Assembly (NCBI RefSeq): GCF_000015245.1
Contig: NC_008700.1
Coordinates: 3,794,501-3,858,500, forward strand
Length of the DNA: 64,000 nt
Source: Shewanella amazonensis SB2B
Lineage (GTDB): Bacteria > Pseudomonadota > Gammaproteobacteria > Enterobacterales > Shewanellaceae
Reading direction: 5' to 3'
Shown: positions 51,092 to 58,718 of the stretch, one piece after another
Layout: the number at the start of each line of letters is the position of its first letter
Position numbering within the stretch: the first letter of the stretch is position 1
Notes under the pieces: generated by a model
Database searches by the model: none
What the model was told of the DNA's origin: nothing
What the model saw: the letters and a program-made list of their open reading frames with translations, nothing else
Made by a program: the position numbers and the translations under genes

Positions 51092-51102
51092 GATAGAGGT
51101 CC

Positions 51103-51264
51103 TTATTGTTTGCGCGCATCGGTGCTGGGAGTATCGGCTGCCACTGGCGCTGCCGGTTGCTGGGCCTGATTATCGGGAGCAGGCGGTGTCTTGTAGAGCG
51201 GACCTTTCTGGCCACAGCCCAATAGCAGCAGGCTAACAAGCAATAGGGATAAATACAGTCTCAT
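51103..51264 (-). CDS. lptM: Small lipoprotein LptM (YifL)
   Basis: 53 aa from ATG 51264. Lipoprotein signal SLLLLGC is followed by GQKGPLYKTPP, the hallmark of LptM/YifL. LptM assists maturation of the LptDE lipopolysaccharide translocon by promoting correct disulfides in LptD. The position between cyaY and lysA-dapF matches the conserved cyaY-yifL-dapF layout. Confidence 0.93.
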   Translation of the reverse strand: MRLYLSLLLVSLLLLGCGQKGPLYKTPPAPDNQAQQPAAPVAADTPSTDARKQ

Positions 51265-51302
51265 TTTTCTCAACTTCAATGCATAAGGCGCGGGTTTGGC
51301 TT

Positions 51303-51308
51303 TATAAT
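51303..51308 (+). promoter_or_regulatory. Consensus -10 of the cyaY promoter
   Basis: TATAAT lies 37 bp before the cyaY ATG in the 80-bp lptM-cyaY divergent gap. No good -35 is present at 16-18 bp. Confidence 0.45.
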
Positions 51309-51344
51309 CGCACTCAAGCCCAAGATTGAAAAGGATCAACACAC

Positions 51345-51677
51345 ATGGCGATGACAGACACAGAGTTTCACCATTTGGCCGACGAGATGTTCAATATCAT
51401 TGAAAGCGCCATCGAAAACGCCATCGACAATGAAGATGCTGACGTGGACATCGACAGTTCCGGCGGGGTGTTACAACTGACTTTCGACGATAATTCCAAA
51501 GTCGTTATCAACAAGCAGGAACCGCTGCACGAAATCTGGCTGGCAACCCGCTTTGGTGGCTATCACTTTGGTTTTAAAGAGGGTAAATGGATTGACGAGC
51601 GTAACGGCGGTGCCGAATTTATGCCGTTTTTGAAAGAATCCATCAAGCGCCAGGCCAATCTGGACCTGTGCTGGTAA
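51345..51677 (+). CDS. cyaY: Iron-sulfur assembly protein CyaY (bacterial frataxin)
   Basis: 110 aa (106 in E. coli). Frataxin binds iron and tunes IscS-dependent cluster assembly. The acidic first helix (DEMFNIIESAIENAIDNEDAD), the strand LQLTFDDNSKVVINKQEP and IWLATRFGGYHF are typical when read in order. ATG 51345 is used because AAGGA is eight bases upstream; a second ATG lies two codons later. It is convergent with cyaA, 24 bp apart. Confidence 0.96.
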   Translation: MAMTDTEFHHLADEMFNIIESAIENAIDNEDADVDIDSSGGVLQLTFDDNSKVVINKQEPLHEIWLATRFGGYHFGFKEGKWIDERNGGAEFMPFLKESIKRQANLDLCW

Positions 51678-51701
51678 GCAGATCACAGCGTCAGTTGGGG
51701 G

Positions 51702-54131
51702 CTAGAACTCGGCCCCCATATCTTCCCTCACCATCCCCACAGGTTGGGCCTTCAGTTCGCCCTGCATCCTCACCAACTGAAAAAACTGCGGCAAATTAAA
51801 GCGGCCATGCATCTCGTAAAGCCCCTCAAAGGCATGTTGCTGGCTCACTTTGCTCACCAGAGCCTCCACCGTGGTGCCATGCTGGACATAGTGACTGATT
51901 TCGTTTTTGTGATTGAGAATAAAGACATCAATCCCCTCTTCCCTCGGCCTCAGGAAATACTGAATAACATCCTCAGTGGCATAGTCCTGAATTAGCTCAG
52001 GCACACTGGCGAACGGATCGTCGCCCAATTCAGGCCTGGGGATAGACAGTAAATGACCACGGCTCATCTGTTTGTATATTGATGGCGCATCCGCAAGGTC
52101 TTCGTAGGCCACGCCCAGGGTATTAAAGAAGAGTCCGTAGTTTCGGTTACCTATGCGCAGAGGCTGTACCAGGGTTGATGAAGCGCTTGCCTGACAACTC
52201 AGCTTAGCAACCTGTTTCAGCAATGAATGTACCGCCAACTCCAGCTGAAAGGTTAACCGGGCGCTGCAGCCCAGGGTCCGCAGATCCAGCCTGCCCGCTG
52301 CCCTGCGGATCCCCGGTGCCAAAAAGGTCATGGCCTTTAGAAGTGCCTGCTCCCCTTCAAAATGGTGTGCATGCCACTCGCCCCAGGAATTGAATGACAG
52401 CACATCCAGCGAGCCCAGCATGTTGAGCTGCTTACGCCCCAGAGAAAAGAGGTTCGCATTCATGATATCCACCAGAACTTCCTGCCCTGGCCAATCGGGG
52501 GTGGGGTCATGTTCAAGGTTGACCACTAACACCAGCTTTCGATAGTGCCAGGGCTGACAGAGATCCTGCTTGGATACCTTAAGCTCTGTATCCTTAATTG
52601 CCTCACGCAAACGTTTATCTGTGGCCGCAAGGCGTGCACCCAACCTGCGCTCCCCGTAACTGAACCACTGGGTCTGGTCATCACACACCTGGTTTATACA
52701 CGCCCAGAGCAGCAGCGACGCGAGGTTGTCTGCCACATACACTGCCGCTTCACCCTTTAATGCCGACGCCTGTGGCTCCTGACGATAGAGGTAGTGGGTT
52801 CCATCAGACTGGCTGGTGATGACAGTTAGCACCGGTTCTTGCAAGCGGCTGCTCCAGAGCGGATTCAACTTGGAAACCAGATGTTTGTCTTCATTAAAGC
52901 AGGTATGCAGCTTACGGGTGAGCATGCCCAGATCTTCGACCCTGAGCCCCTCATTAACGCCGTGGTTGGCTGCAAAGCGCAGCAGCTTCTGATAGCTTAC
53001 CAGCATCAATTCATTCAACTGAGCATTGAACCACTGAAGTTGCCCCGTGTGCCAATCTTCACAGTCATCCAGAGTCTGAATAAGGGCATCTGGCCACTCC
53101 CAGGCTGACACCAACAACTGCATTTTCAGGTAGCGCCAATCCTTCGGTTGCTGGGGATGGCTTAAGCGAACGGCGCACTTGAGATAGAAGCAGCGCCTAA
53201 CAATCTCAAGCCGCCGGTGATCTTCTATCGCAAGCAAATATTCCTCTATCGCCTCGTACAATAAGAAGTAAGGGTCGTTGGCAGTGGAAAAATCCCCCTT
53301 GGTCGTGTGAAGCCATACCCTGGTACTCAATTGCTCTGTATTGGGGTAACGCCAGGCGTAGGCCTCAAGCAGCAACACCTTGAGTAATGCCTTGTGGGGT
53401 TTGACCAACCCCTTGTAGAGCTGCCACAGGGAGGCACTGAAATACTCGCTGGCGGGCAAGCTTTGTACATCCCCCAACCAGAGGCCGTCACTGCTGGGCC
53501 GGGCATCGGGCCACCAATACAAAGGCTTGCCACCGAGGCAAATTTGGGTGCGGTAAAACTCTTCCAGGAGCAGCCAGTGCTGGGCACTGCCACTGTGTTC
53601 CACCCCCAGCCTTACCCGCCCGTTACCCGAATAACTTTTGTCGGCTCGAAATTGAAACGGATGCACCAAATAAAAGTTCACCTCAAACTCAAAGCCCGCA
53701 AACCATTGATGTAAGAGCACCAACTTATCGGCCAGTGCCTGAATGTCATCGGCCGATAAATTAGGCTCGTGGATAACCCACACATCAACGTCGCTGAAGG
53801 GGTTTTGTCCGAAGCTACCGGTACTGCCCATGGCATAAATACCTTCGATGGCATAAGGCCAGTCGGCACGCAGGCTGGGAAGTCCAAGAGACAATACCCT
53901 GGCGGCTTCCAGATGGGGTTCCTGGGGTTCAAAACCTGCCAGCCCACAGGGTGTGGCATGGCCGTTGTAGCCGGGAATTCGAGGGCCGTGAAAGTGCAGC
54001 AACAGCGGGATCGCGTGAAGAAGATGCCGTTTGAGGGGAGAAAGCAGGGCCAGGGCCCGGGCCAGTCGGACCTTGTTGAGGCGGTCTGACAAGCTCAAAG
54101 CAGATGTTGACCACCGACTGTGCGCGATCAT
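51702..54131 (-). CDS. cyaA: Class I adenylate cyclase
   Basis: 809 aa (848 in E. coli). It makes cAMP for CRP. The N-terminal catalytic half has AMGSTGSFGQNPFSDVDVWV (nucleotidyltransferase motif with the two aspartates) and LLLEEFYRTQICLGGKPL; the C-terminal half is the glucose-control region of enteric cyclases. The end is somewhat shorter than in E. coli, and the His-containing C-terminus is not obvious. The ATG has a weak RBS. The gene is divergent from hemC, with a near-consensus CRP site in between. Confidence 0.95.
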   Translation of the reverse strand: MIAHSRWSTSALSLSDRLNKVRLARALALLSPLKRHLLHAIPLLLHFHGPRIPGYNGHATPCGLAGFEPQEPHLEAARVLSLGLPSLRADWPYAIEGIYAMGSTGSFGQNPFSDVDVWVIHEPNLSADDIQALADKLVLLHQWFAGFEFEVNFYLVHPFQFRADKSYSGNGRVRLGVEHSGSAQHWLLLEEFYRTQICLGGKPLYWWPDARPSSDGLWLGDVQSLPASEYFSASLWQLYKGLVKPHKALLKVLLLEAYAWRYPNTEQLSTRVWLHTTKGDFSTANDPYFLLYEAIEEYLLAIEDHRRLEIVRRCFYLKCAVRLSHPQQPKDWRYLKMQLLVSAWEWPDALIQTLDDCEDWHTGQLQWFNAQLNELMLVSYQKLLRFAANHGVNEGLRVEDLGMLTRKLHTCFNEDKHLVSKLNPLWSSRLQEPVLTVITSQSDGTHYLYRQEPQASALKGEAAVYVADNLASLLLWACINQVCDDQTQWFSYGERRLGARLAATDKRLREAIKDTELKVSKQDLCQPWHYRKLVLVVNLEHDPTPDWPGQEVLVDIMNANLFSLGRKQLNMLGSLDVLSFNSWGEWHAHHFEGEQALLKAMTFLAPGIRRAAGRLDLRTLGCSARLTFQLELAVHSLLKQVAKLSCQASASSTLVQPLRIGNRNYGLFFNTLGVAYEDLADAPSIYKQMSRGHLLSIPRPELGDDPFASVPELIQDYATEDVIQYFLRPREEGIDVFILNHKNEISHYVQHGTTVEALVSKVSQQHAFEGLYEMHGRFNLPQFFQLVRMQGELKAQPVGMVREDMGAEF

Positions 54132-54202
54132 CTTGTTGCGTCACCATTCCTTGGACTTAAAGTTACCCCATGCTAGCACCCAAGAGGGCGAACGCAAACA
54201 TT

Positions 54203-54218
54203 TGCGATAGAGATCACA
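54203..54218. promoter_or_regulatory. CRP-binding site in the cyaA-hemC gap
   Basis: TGCGA-TAGAGA-TCACA matches the CRP consensus TGTGA-N6-TCACA at 9 of 10 positions and is flanked by A/T. It lies 72 bp before the cyaA ATG. E. coli cyaA is repressed by cAMP-CRP from a site in its promoter, so a feedback role is likely. Confidence 0.75.
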
Positions 54219-54336
54219 TTTTTACCGACAGTTTCTCCTTTCACACCACAAAGATGCGACAGCGGTTCCTTACATAGTCGCCGAGGCAATGTTAGCATTG
54301 GCGCAACTAACGCAGACCATAAGATGGAAAATCGGC

Positions 54337-55269
54337 ATGTCTCAAAACCTTATTCGTATCGCGACCCGCAAAAGCCCCCTTGCCATGTGGCAGGCTGAGT
54401 TTGTTAAAGCAGAGCTCGAGCGCATTCATCCGGATTTGACCGTGGAACTGCTGCCCATGAGCACCAAGGGCGACGTTATTCTGGATACGCCTCTGGCCAA
54501 AGTGGGTGGTAAAGGCCTGTTCGTGAAAGAACTGGAAGTTGCCATGCTGGAAGGCCGTGCCGACATTGCCGTGCACTCCATGAAAGACGTGCCAGTGGAT
54601 TTTCCGGAAGGCCTGGGTCTGGAAGTGATTTGTGAACGCGAAGACCCACGTGATGCTTTTGTGTCCAACACTTACAAGAGTATTGATGAGCTGCCACAGG
54701 GCGCCGTAGTCGGCACCTCCAGCCTGCGTCGACAGTGTCAACTGCGCGCCCGTCGTCCCGACCTGATAATCAAAGACCTGCGCGGTAACGTTGGCACCCG
54801 TTTGGCCAAACTCGACTCAGGCGAATACGATGCCATCATCCTCGCCGCGGCGGGTCTTATCCGCCTTAAACTTGCCGAGCGTATCGCAGGTTTTATCAGC
54901 ACCGAAGAATCACTGCCCGCCAATGGACAGGGCGCTGTAGGCATTGAATGCCGTACCAATGATGAGCGTGTCAAAGCCTTACTGGCACCACTGGAGCACA
55001 AAGAAACCCGCCTGCGGGTGCTTGCCGAACGAGCCATGAATACCCGTCTGGAAGGGGGCTGTCAGGTGCCTATTGGTGCCTTTGCCGAAATCGAAGCCGA
55101 CACCCTGACACTGCGTGGTTTGGTGGGTAACCCCGATGGCAGCGAAGTGATCACCGGCTCTGTGACAGGTTCAACTGCTGATGCCATTGCATTGGGTCAT
55201 CAACTGGCGGACGACCTGCTCAGTCGTGGTGCAAAAACCATTCTGGATGCGGTCTACGCCCGGAACTGA
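54337..55269 (+). CDS. hemC: Hydroxymethylbilane synthase (porphobilinogen deaminase)
   Basis: 310 aa from ATG 54337 (MSQNLIRIATRKSPLAMW; E. coli 313 aa). It polymerises four porphobilinogens into hydroxymethylbilane. Visible: KGLFVKELE, HSMKDVP with catalytic Asp region, GTSSLRRQCQL, DLRGNVGTRL, and LEGGCQVPIG with the cysteine that carries the dipyrromethane cofactor. An upstream in-frame extension lacks an RBS. It starts the hemCDXY operon; hemD follows 2 bp after the stop. Confidence 0.97.
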   Translation: MSQNLIRIATRKSPLAMWQAEFVKAELERIHPDLTVELLPMSTKGDVILDTPLAKVGGKGLFVKELEVAMLEGRADIAVHSMKDVPVDFPEGLGLEVICEREDPRDAFVSNTYKSIDELPQGAVVGTSSLRRQCQLRARRPDLIIKDLRGNVGTRLAKLDSGEYDAIILAAAGLIRLKLAERIAGFISTEESLPANGQGAVGIECRTNDERVKALLAPLEHKETRLRVLAERAMNTRLEGGCQVPIGAFAEIEADTLTLRGLVGNPDGSEVITGSVTGSTADAIALGHQLADDLLSRGAKTILDAVYARN

Positions 55270-55271
55270 CC

Positions 55272-55991
55272 ATGAAGCTGCTGCTCACCCGTCCTGAGGG
55301 CAAAAACGCCGCCATGGCCAGTGCACTGGATGCGCTGGCCATTCCTTATTTGGTGGAACCCTTGTTATCGGTGGAGGCAGCAGCCGTCACTCAAGCGCAG
55401 TTGGATGAACTTTCACGCGCCGACATACTCATCTTTATCAGTACCAGTGCGGTCAGTTTTGCCACCCCCTGGCTGAAGGACCAATGGCCAAAAGCCACCT
55501 ATTACGCGGTGGGAGATGCCACTGCCGATGCCCTGGCTTTGCAAGGTATCACAGCCGAACGCTCACCCGCCGACAGCCAGGCCACAGAAGGTTTACTCAC
55601 ACTCCCCTCTCTGGAACAGGTGTCCGGTAAACAGATAGTCATAGTCCGGGGTAAAGGTGGCCGCGAAGCCATGGCCGATGGTTTGCGGCTTCGAGGGGCA
55701 AATGTGAGCTATCTTGAGGTCTATCAGCGGGCCTGTCCGCCGCTGGATGCCCCTGCAAGTGTCAGTCGCTGGCAATCCTTCGGTATAGACACCATAGTAG
55801 TGACCAGTGGTGAAGTACTGGAAAACTTAATAAATCTGGTTCCCAAAGACAGTTTTGCATGGCTCAGAGACTGTCATATCATAGTCCCCAGTGCCCGGGT
55901 CGAAACCCAGGCAAGGAAAAAGGGACTTCGTCGAGTCACCAACGCCGGAGCAGCAAACCAAGCCGCCGTACTGGACGCATTGGGCATGTAA
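55272..55991 (+). CDS. hemD: Uroporphyrinogen-III synthase
   Basis: 239 aa (246 in E. coli). It closes hydroxymethylbilane to uroporphyrinogen III with inversion of ring D. The family is weakly conserved; MKLLLTRPEGKN at the start, ILIFISTSAVSFA, YYAVGDATADAL, IVIVRGKGGRE and TIVVTSGEVLENL fit the usual two-domain pattern. The position directly after hemC, with 2 bp between, confirms it. Confidence 0.95.
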   Translation: MKLLLTRPEGKNAAMASALDALAIPYLVEPLLSVEAAAVTQAQLDELSRADILIFISTSAVSFATPWLKDQWPKATYYAVGDATADALALQGITAERSPADSQATEGLLTLPSLEQVSGKQIVIVRGKGGREAMADGLRLRGANVSYLEVYQRACPPLDAPASVSRWQSFGIDTIVVTSGEVLENLINLVPKDSFAWLRDCHIIVPSARVETQARKKGLRRVTNAGAANQAAVLDALGM

Positions 55992-56048
55992 ACTTTTGCT
56001 GCTTTAGTTTCCCTGAATTGCACGCTTTCTAGCATCAAGGATTGTTTC

Positions 56049-57239
56049 ATGGAAAACCAACAGCAAGAGGCCGCCGCAGCAGAGTCCACTACTTTGCCTG
56101 CCACACCGTCTTCTCAACCTAATGACATAGCCCCCAAAAAAGAACCCCGTCATGGCAGCTCGTTGGCCATACGAGTGGGAGTATTGGTGGCATTGCTTAT
56201 GGGGGGAAGTGCCCTTGGCGGTGGCTACTACCTCTATCAACAGTTGGTGGAGCAGTACCACTACACACTGTCGGTGGAGGAGAAACAGAGTGCCTCGCTG
56301 AAAGAGCCGGTGTCACGCCTGAATCAATTGGAACAAAGGTTAAAGCAGATTGGCCAATTGGAGACTGAGCTTGGGCGCCTTACCGCCGATCAGAGTGCCC
56401 TCGAGCGTCGCCTGACCAACCTGTCTCAAAAAACGCCCGACGATTGGCTGATTGCCGAAGCTGACTATCTGGTGCGCATGGCAGGCCGTAAACTGTGGCT
56501 TGAGCAAGATCCCGCCACTGCGCTGAGCTTGCTGAAAACAGCCGATGAGCGGATCGCCGCCATGCAGCAGCCTTCACTGTTCAGCCTGCGCAAAGCACTG
56601 GCGGCCGATATGGAACAGGTGGCCTCTGTACGCAGTACCGATATTGCTGGCAACGTTTATGCGTTAGACGAAATCATGAAACGTATCGAGCGATTGACCC
56701 CGGGCCGTAATAAGCAGGAATACACACCACCGACCGATGAGACCATCAGCGACTCTCTGAATGACTGGCAAACCAACCTGGCAAAGAGTTGGAAAGCGCT
56801 GATTAATGACTTTGTGACCGTACGTCAACGCACCGGCGATATCACGCCGCTCCTTTCACCGGAACAAGAGTGGTATCTGAAAGAAAACATTCGCACCAAG
56901 CTGCTCCAGGCCCAGCTTGCGCTGTATAGACACGATGAACTGAGCTTCCGGGAAGCCATTTTAATGGCAGGTGGTTGGGTAAAACTTTACTTCAGTGTGG
57001 ACTCAGGTACCGGGGCGCAAATACTTGAGCGTCTCGACTCTCTGGCGTCCCTGCGTATCGATGCAGTACCCATCAGTAAATTCCAGTCCAGCGATATGCT
57101 CAGAACCCTGGTTCAGGAAGGCGTCAAGGCACCTCAGCCAATCCCCGATCCCACGCCAATACCGGCAGTGAATCCGCTGCCCGAACCGGATCAGGAACCA
57201 GAACCTTCTGCGGCAGCCGAATCGGAGGCTGAGGCATGA
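56049..57239 (+). CDS. hemX: HemX membrane protein
   Basis: 396 aa. The N-terminus is cytoplasmic and Gln/Glu/Pro-rich, followed by one membrane helix (about 38-58) and a long coiled-coil and helical periplasmic region: LNQLEQRLKQIGQLETEL, DDWLIAEADYLVRMA (a family signature), WLEQDPATALSLLKTAD. The C-terminus is Pro/Glu-rich. It is often annotated as a uroporphyrinogen methyltransferase but shows no such catalytic fold; its role is unknown, probably organising heme enzymes. The stop overlaps the hemY start (ATGA). Confidence 0.92.
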   Translation: MENQQQEAAAAESTTLPATPSSQPNDIAPKKEPRHGSSLAIRVGVLVALLMGGSALGGGYYLYQQLVEQYHYTLSVEEKQSASLKEPVSRLNQLEQRLKQIGQLETELGRLTADQSALERRLTNLSQKTPDDWLIAEADYLVRMAGRKLWLEQDPATALSLLKTADERIAAMQQPSLFSLRKALAADMEQVASVRSTDIAGNVYALDEIMKRIERLTPGRNKQEYTPPTDETISDSLNDWQTNLAKSWKALINDFVTVRQRTGDITPLLSPEQEWYLKENIRTKLLQAQLALYRHDELSFREAILMAGGWVKLYFSVDSGTGAQILERLDSLASLRIDAVPISKFQSSDMLRTLVQEGVKAPQPIPDPTPIPAVNPLPEPDQEPEPSAAAESEAEA

Positions 57240-58402
57240 TAAAAACGCTCATTTATCTTGGCATTATTCTGATTGGGCTCTGCTTGAGCCCCTACATTGT
57301 TGGCAACACCGGCTATCTGTATTTGTCAGCCTGGGGCTACGAAATTGAAACCAGTCTGGTGTTTGCCATTGTCGTGCTGGTGATTGCCTACGGCGTTATC
57401 GTGATTGCCGAATGGATAGCCGTTAAAAGCATCAGCTTGGTGCTGGGCAGCCGTTATCTGCCCGAACGCTGGCGACGCAATGCCGCCAAACGCCATACCC
57501 TGAACGGAGCACTGGCGCTTGCTGAAGAAAACTGGCCCGATGCTGAGCGCTTTATGGCCAAGGGAGCCGCCAAAGGTGAGCTGCCAGCACTGAATCTGCT
57601 CGCTGCAGCGAGGGCGGCTCAGCATCAGGGAAAATATGCCGAGCGTGATGACTATCTTGAAAAAGCTGTAACAGAGCCGAATGCGGCGACGGCCGTATTT
57701 ACAACCCGCACCCGCTATCTGCTTAAACAGGGCCAATTGGAGCGTGCCAGAACTGCACTCAATCATTTGGCGCCGACCAGCAAAAGCAGCGCTGCGGTGA
57801 TCAAACTTGCCATGGAAGTCTATCTTGCCCAGCAGGATTGGCGGGCAGTGAGAGAATTGTTACCTGCCATCAAGAAGCACGCACTGCTTAATGATGCCAA
57901 TTTTGAAGATTTATCTGTCAGAGTAAGCGTGAAGCTGCTGGAGCAGGCTGGCAGCAAAGATTGGGACAGTCTGGATAAAGAATGGCAGTGGCTATCCCGC
58001 AGCGAAAAACAGCTCAGTGCCAATCGTGCTGCCTATGCACTTGGGCTTGCCAAACAAGGTAAAAAGGCCGAAGCCGTTAAACTGCTTCTTAAAGATCTGG
58101 AATCTTTGCCCGATCCTCAAGTTCTGGCGCTGCTTCCCCAAGTCCTAAATGGTCAGGATGAGGCTCCAAGGCAACAGTTGCTCAAGCTGGCACCCAGGTT
58201 CGAGGATGTGCATGAATATCACGAATGTGTGGCACGACTTTGCCAGCAAGCCAGGGAGTTTAAGACTGCCTACGAGCATTGGCGTAAAGCCTGTGAGTTA
58301 AATCCATCCAAAGAAAATTGGTTGGCACTCGCCGAGCTCGACGAGCAACTGGGCAATACCGACCTGGCGTTACAACATTACCGGAGGGCTGCCAAAGCCT
58401 GA
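57236..58402 (+). CDS. hemY: HemY TPR membrane protein
   Basis: 388 aa (398 in E. coli). Two membrane helices at the N-terminus (about 3-20 and 40-62), containing the HemY_N signature GNTGYLYLSAWGYEIETSL in part, are followed by TPR-like helical repeats (AERFMAKGAAKGE, NLLAAARAAQHQGKYAERDDY, and a final AYEHWRKACELNPSKENWLAL). It is not the protoporphyrinogen oxidase that shares the name in Gram-positives. It is the last gene of hemCDXY, ending at a strong terminator. Confidence 0.95.
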   Translation: MIKTLIYLGIILIGLCLSPYIVGNTGYLYLSAWGYEIETSLVFAIVVLVIAYGVIVIAEWIAVKSISLVLGSRYLPERWRRNAAKRHTLNGALALAEENWPDAERFMAKGAAKGELPALNLLAAARAAQHQGKYAERDDYLEKAVTEPNAATAVFTTRTRYLLKQGQLERARTALNHLAPTSKSSAAVIKLAMEVYLAQQDWRAVRELLPAIKKHALLNDANFEDLSVRVSVKLLEQAGSKDWDSLDKEWQWLSRSEKQLSANRAAYALGLAKQGKKAEAVKLLLKDLESLPDPQVLALLPQVLNGQDEAPRQQLLKLAPRFEDVHEYHECVARLCQQAREFKTAYEHWRKACELNPSKENWLALAELDEQLGNTDLALQHYRRAAKA

Positions 58403-58437
58403 CGCCACTCCCTAGCAACATTTTAGTAACCTAAACA

Positions 58438-58477
58438 AGGCGTTTTCGTGGATTTTTCCATGAAAACGCTTTTTTTT
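58438..58477 (+). terminator. Terminator of the hemCDXY operon
   Basis: A 13-bp stem GCGTTTTCGTGGA / TCCATGAAAACGC (one G-T pair) with loop TTTT and a run of eight T residues. Confidence 0.92.
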
Positions 58478-58718
58478 CACTTATCGCCTACACTATATAT
58501 AGGCGTTTCATGATGAATAGACCACCAGATATTCGGTGTCAGAATTAGTGTAAAAACACCAAATAAGACGACAAAAATCCAAGTTTTTTAATAAGTAACG
58601 ATTCCGTCAAAAAATTGACTTAGAGGTATTTTAGAATTACACTTCACTTCTTAAGTTGGGTAATTTTGCCTGTTCACAGGCAGATTCTGTATCGAATATA
58701 AGCCGTTGGGAGCTTGTT
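58478..58718 (+). other. AT-rich leader and promoter region of the adhesin gene
   Basis: 241 bp of AT-rich DNA. It contains a hairpin CGCCTA / TAGGCG near 58488-58508 and a perfect small hairpin TGCCTG-TTCA-CAGGCA (58667-58682) about 37 bp before the ATG, which would lie in the 5' untranslated RNA and could affect translation. I do not recognise a c-di-GMP riboswitch. Confidence 0.5.
58615..58643 (+). promoter_or_regulatory. Candidate sigma-70 promoter of the adhesin gene
   Basis: TTGACT (58615-58620) and TACACT (58638-58643) with 17-bp spacing match the consensus at 5 of 6 and 4 of 6 positions. The ATG lies about 75 bp downstream. Confidence 0.55.

Noticed and set aside
49859..51169. Plus-strand open frame of about 436 codons
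   Set aside because: It is antisense to lysA, which has full family motifs. The predicted protein is His/Gly/Gln-rich, as typical for the reverse strand of a GC-biased gene.
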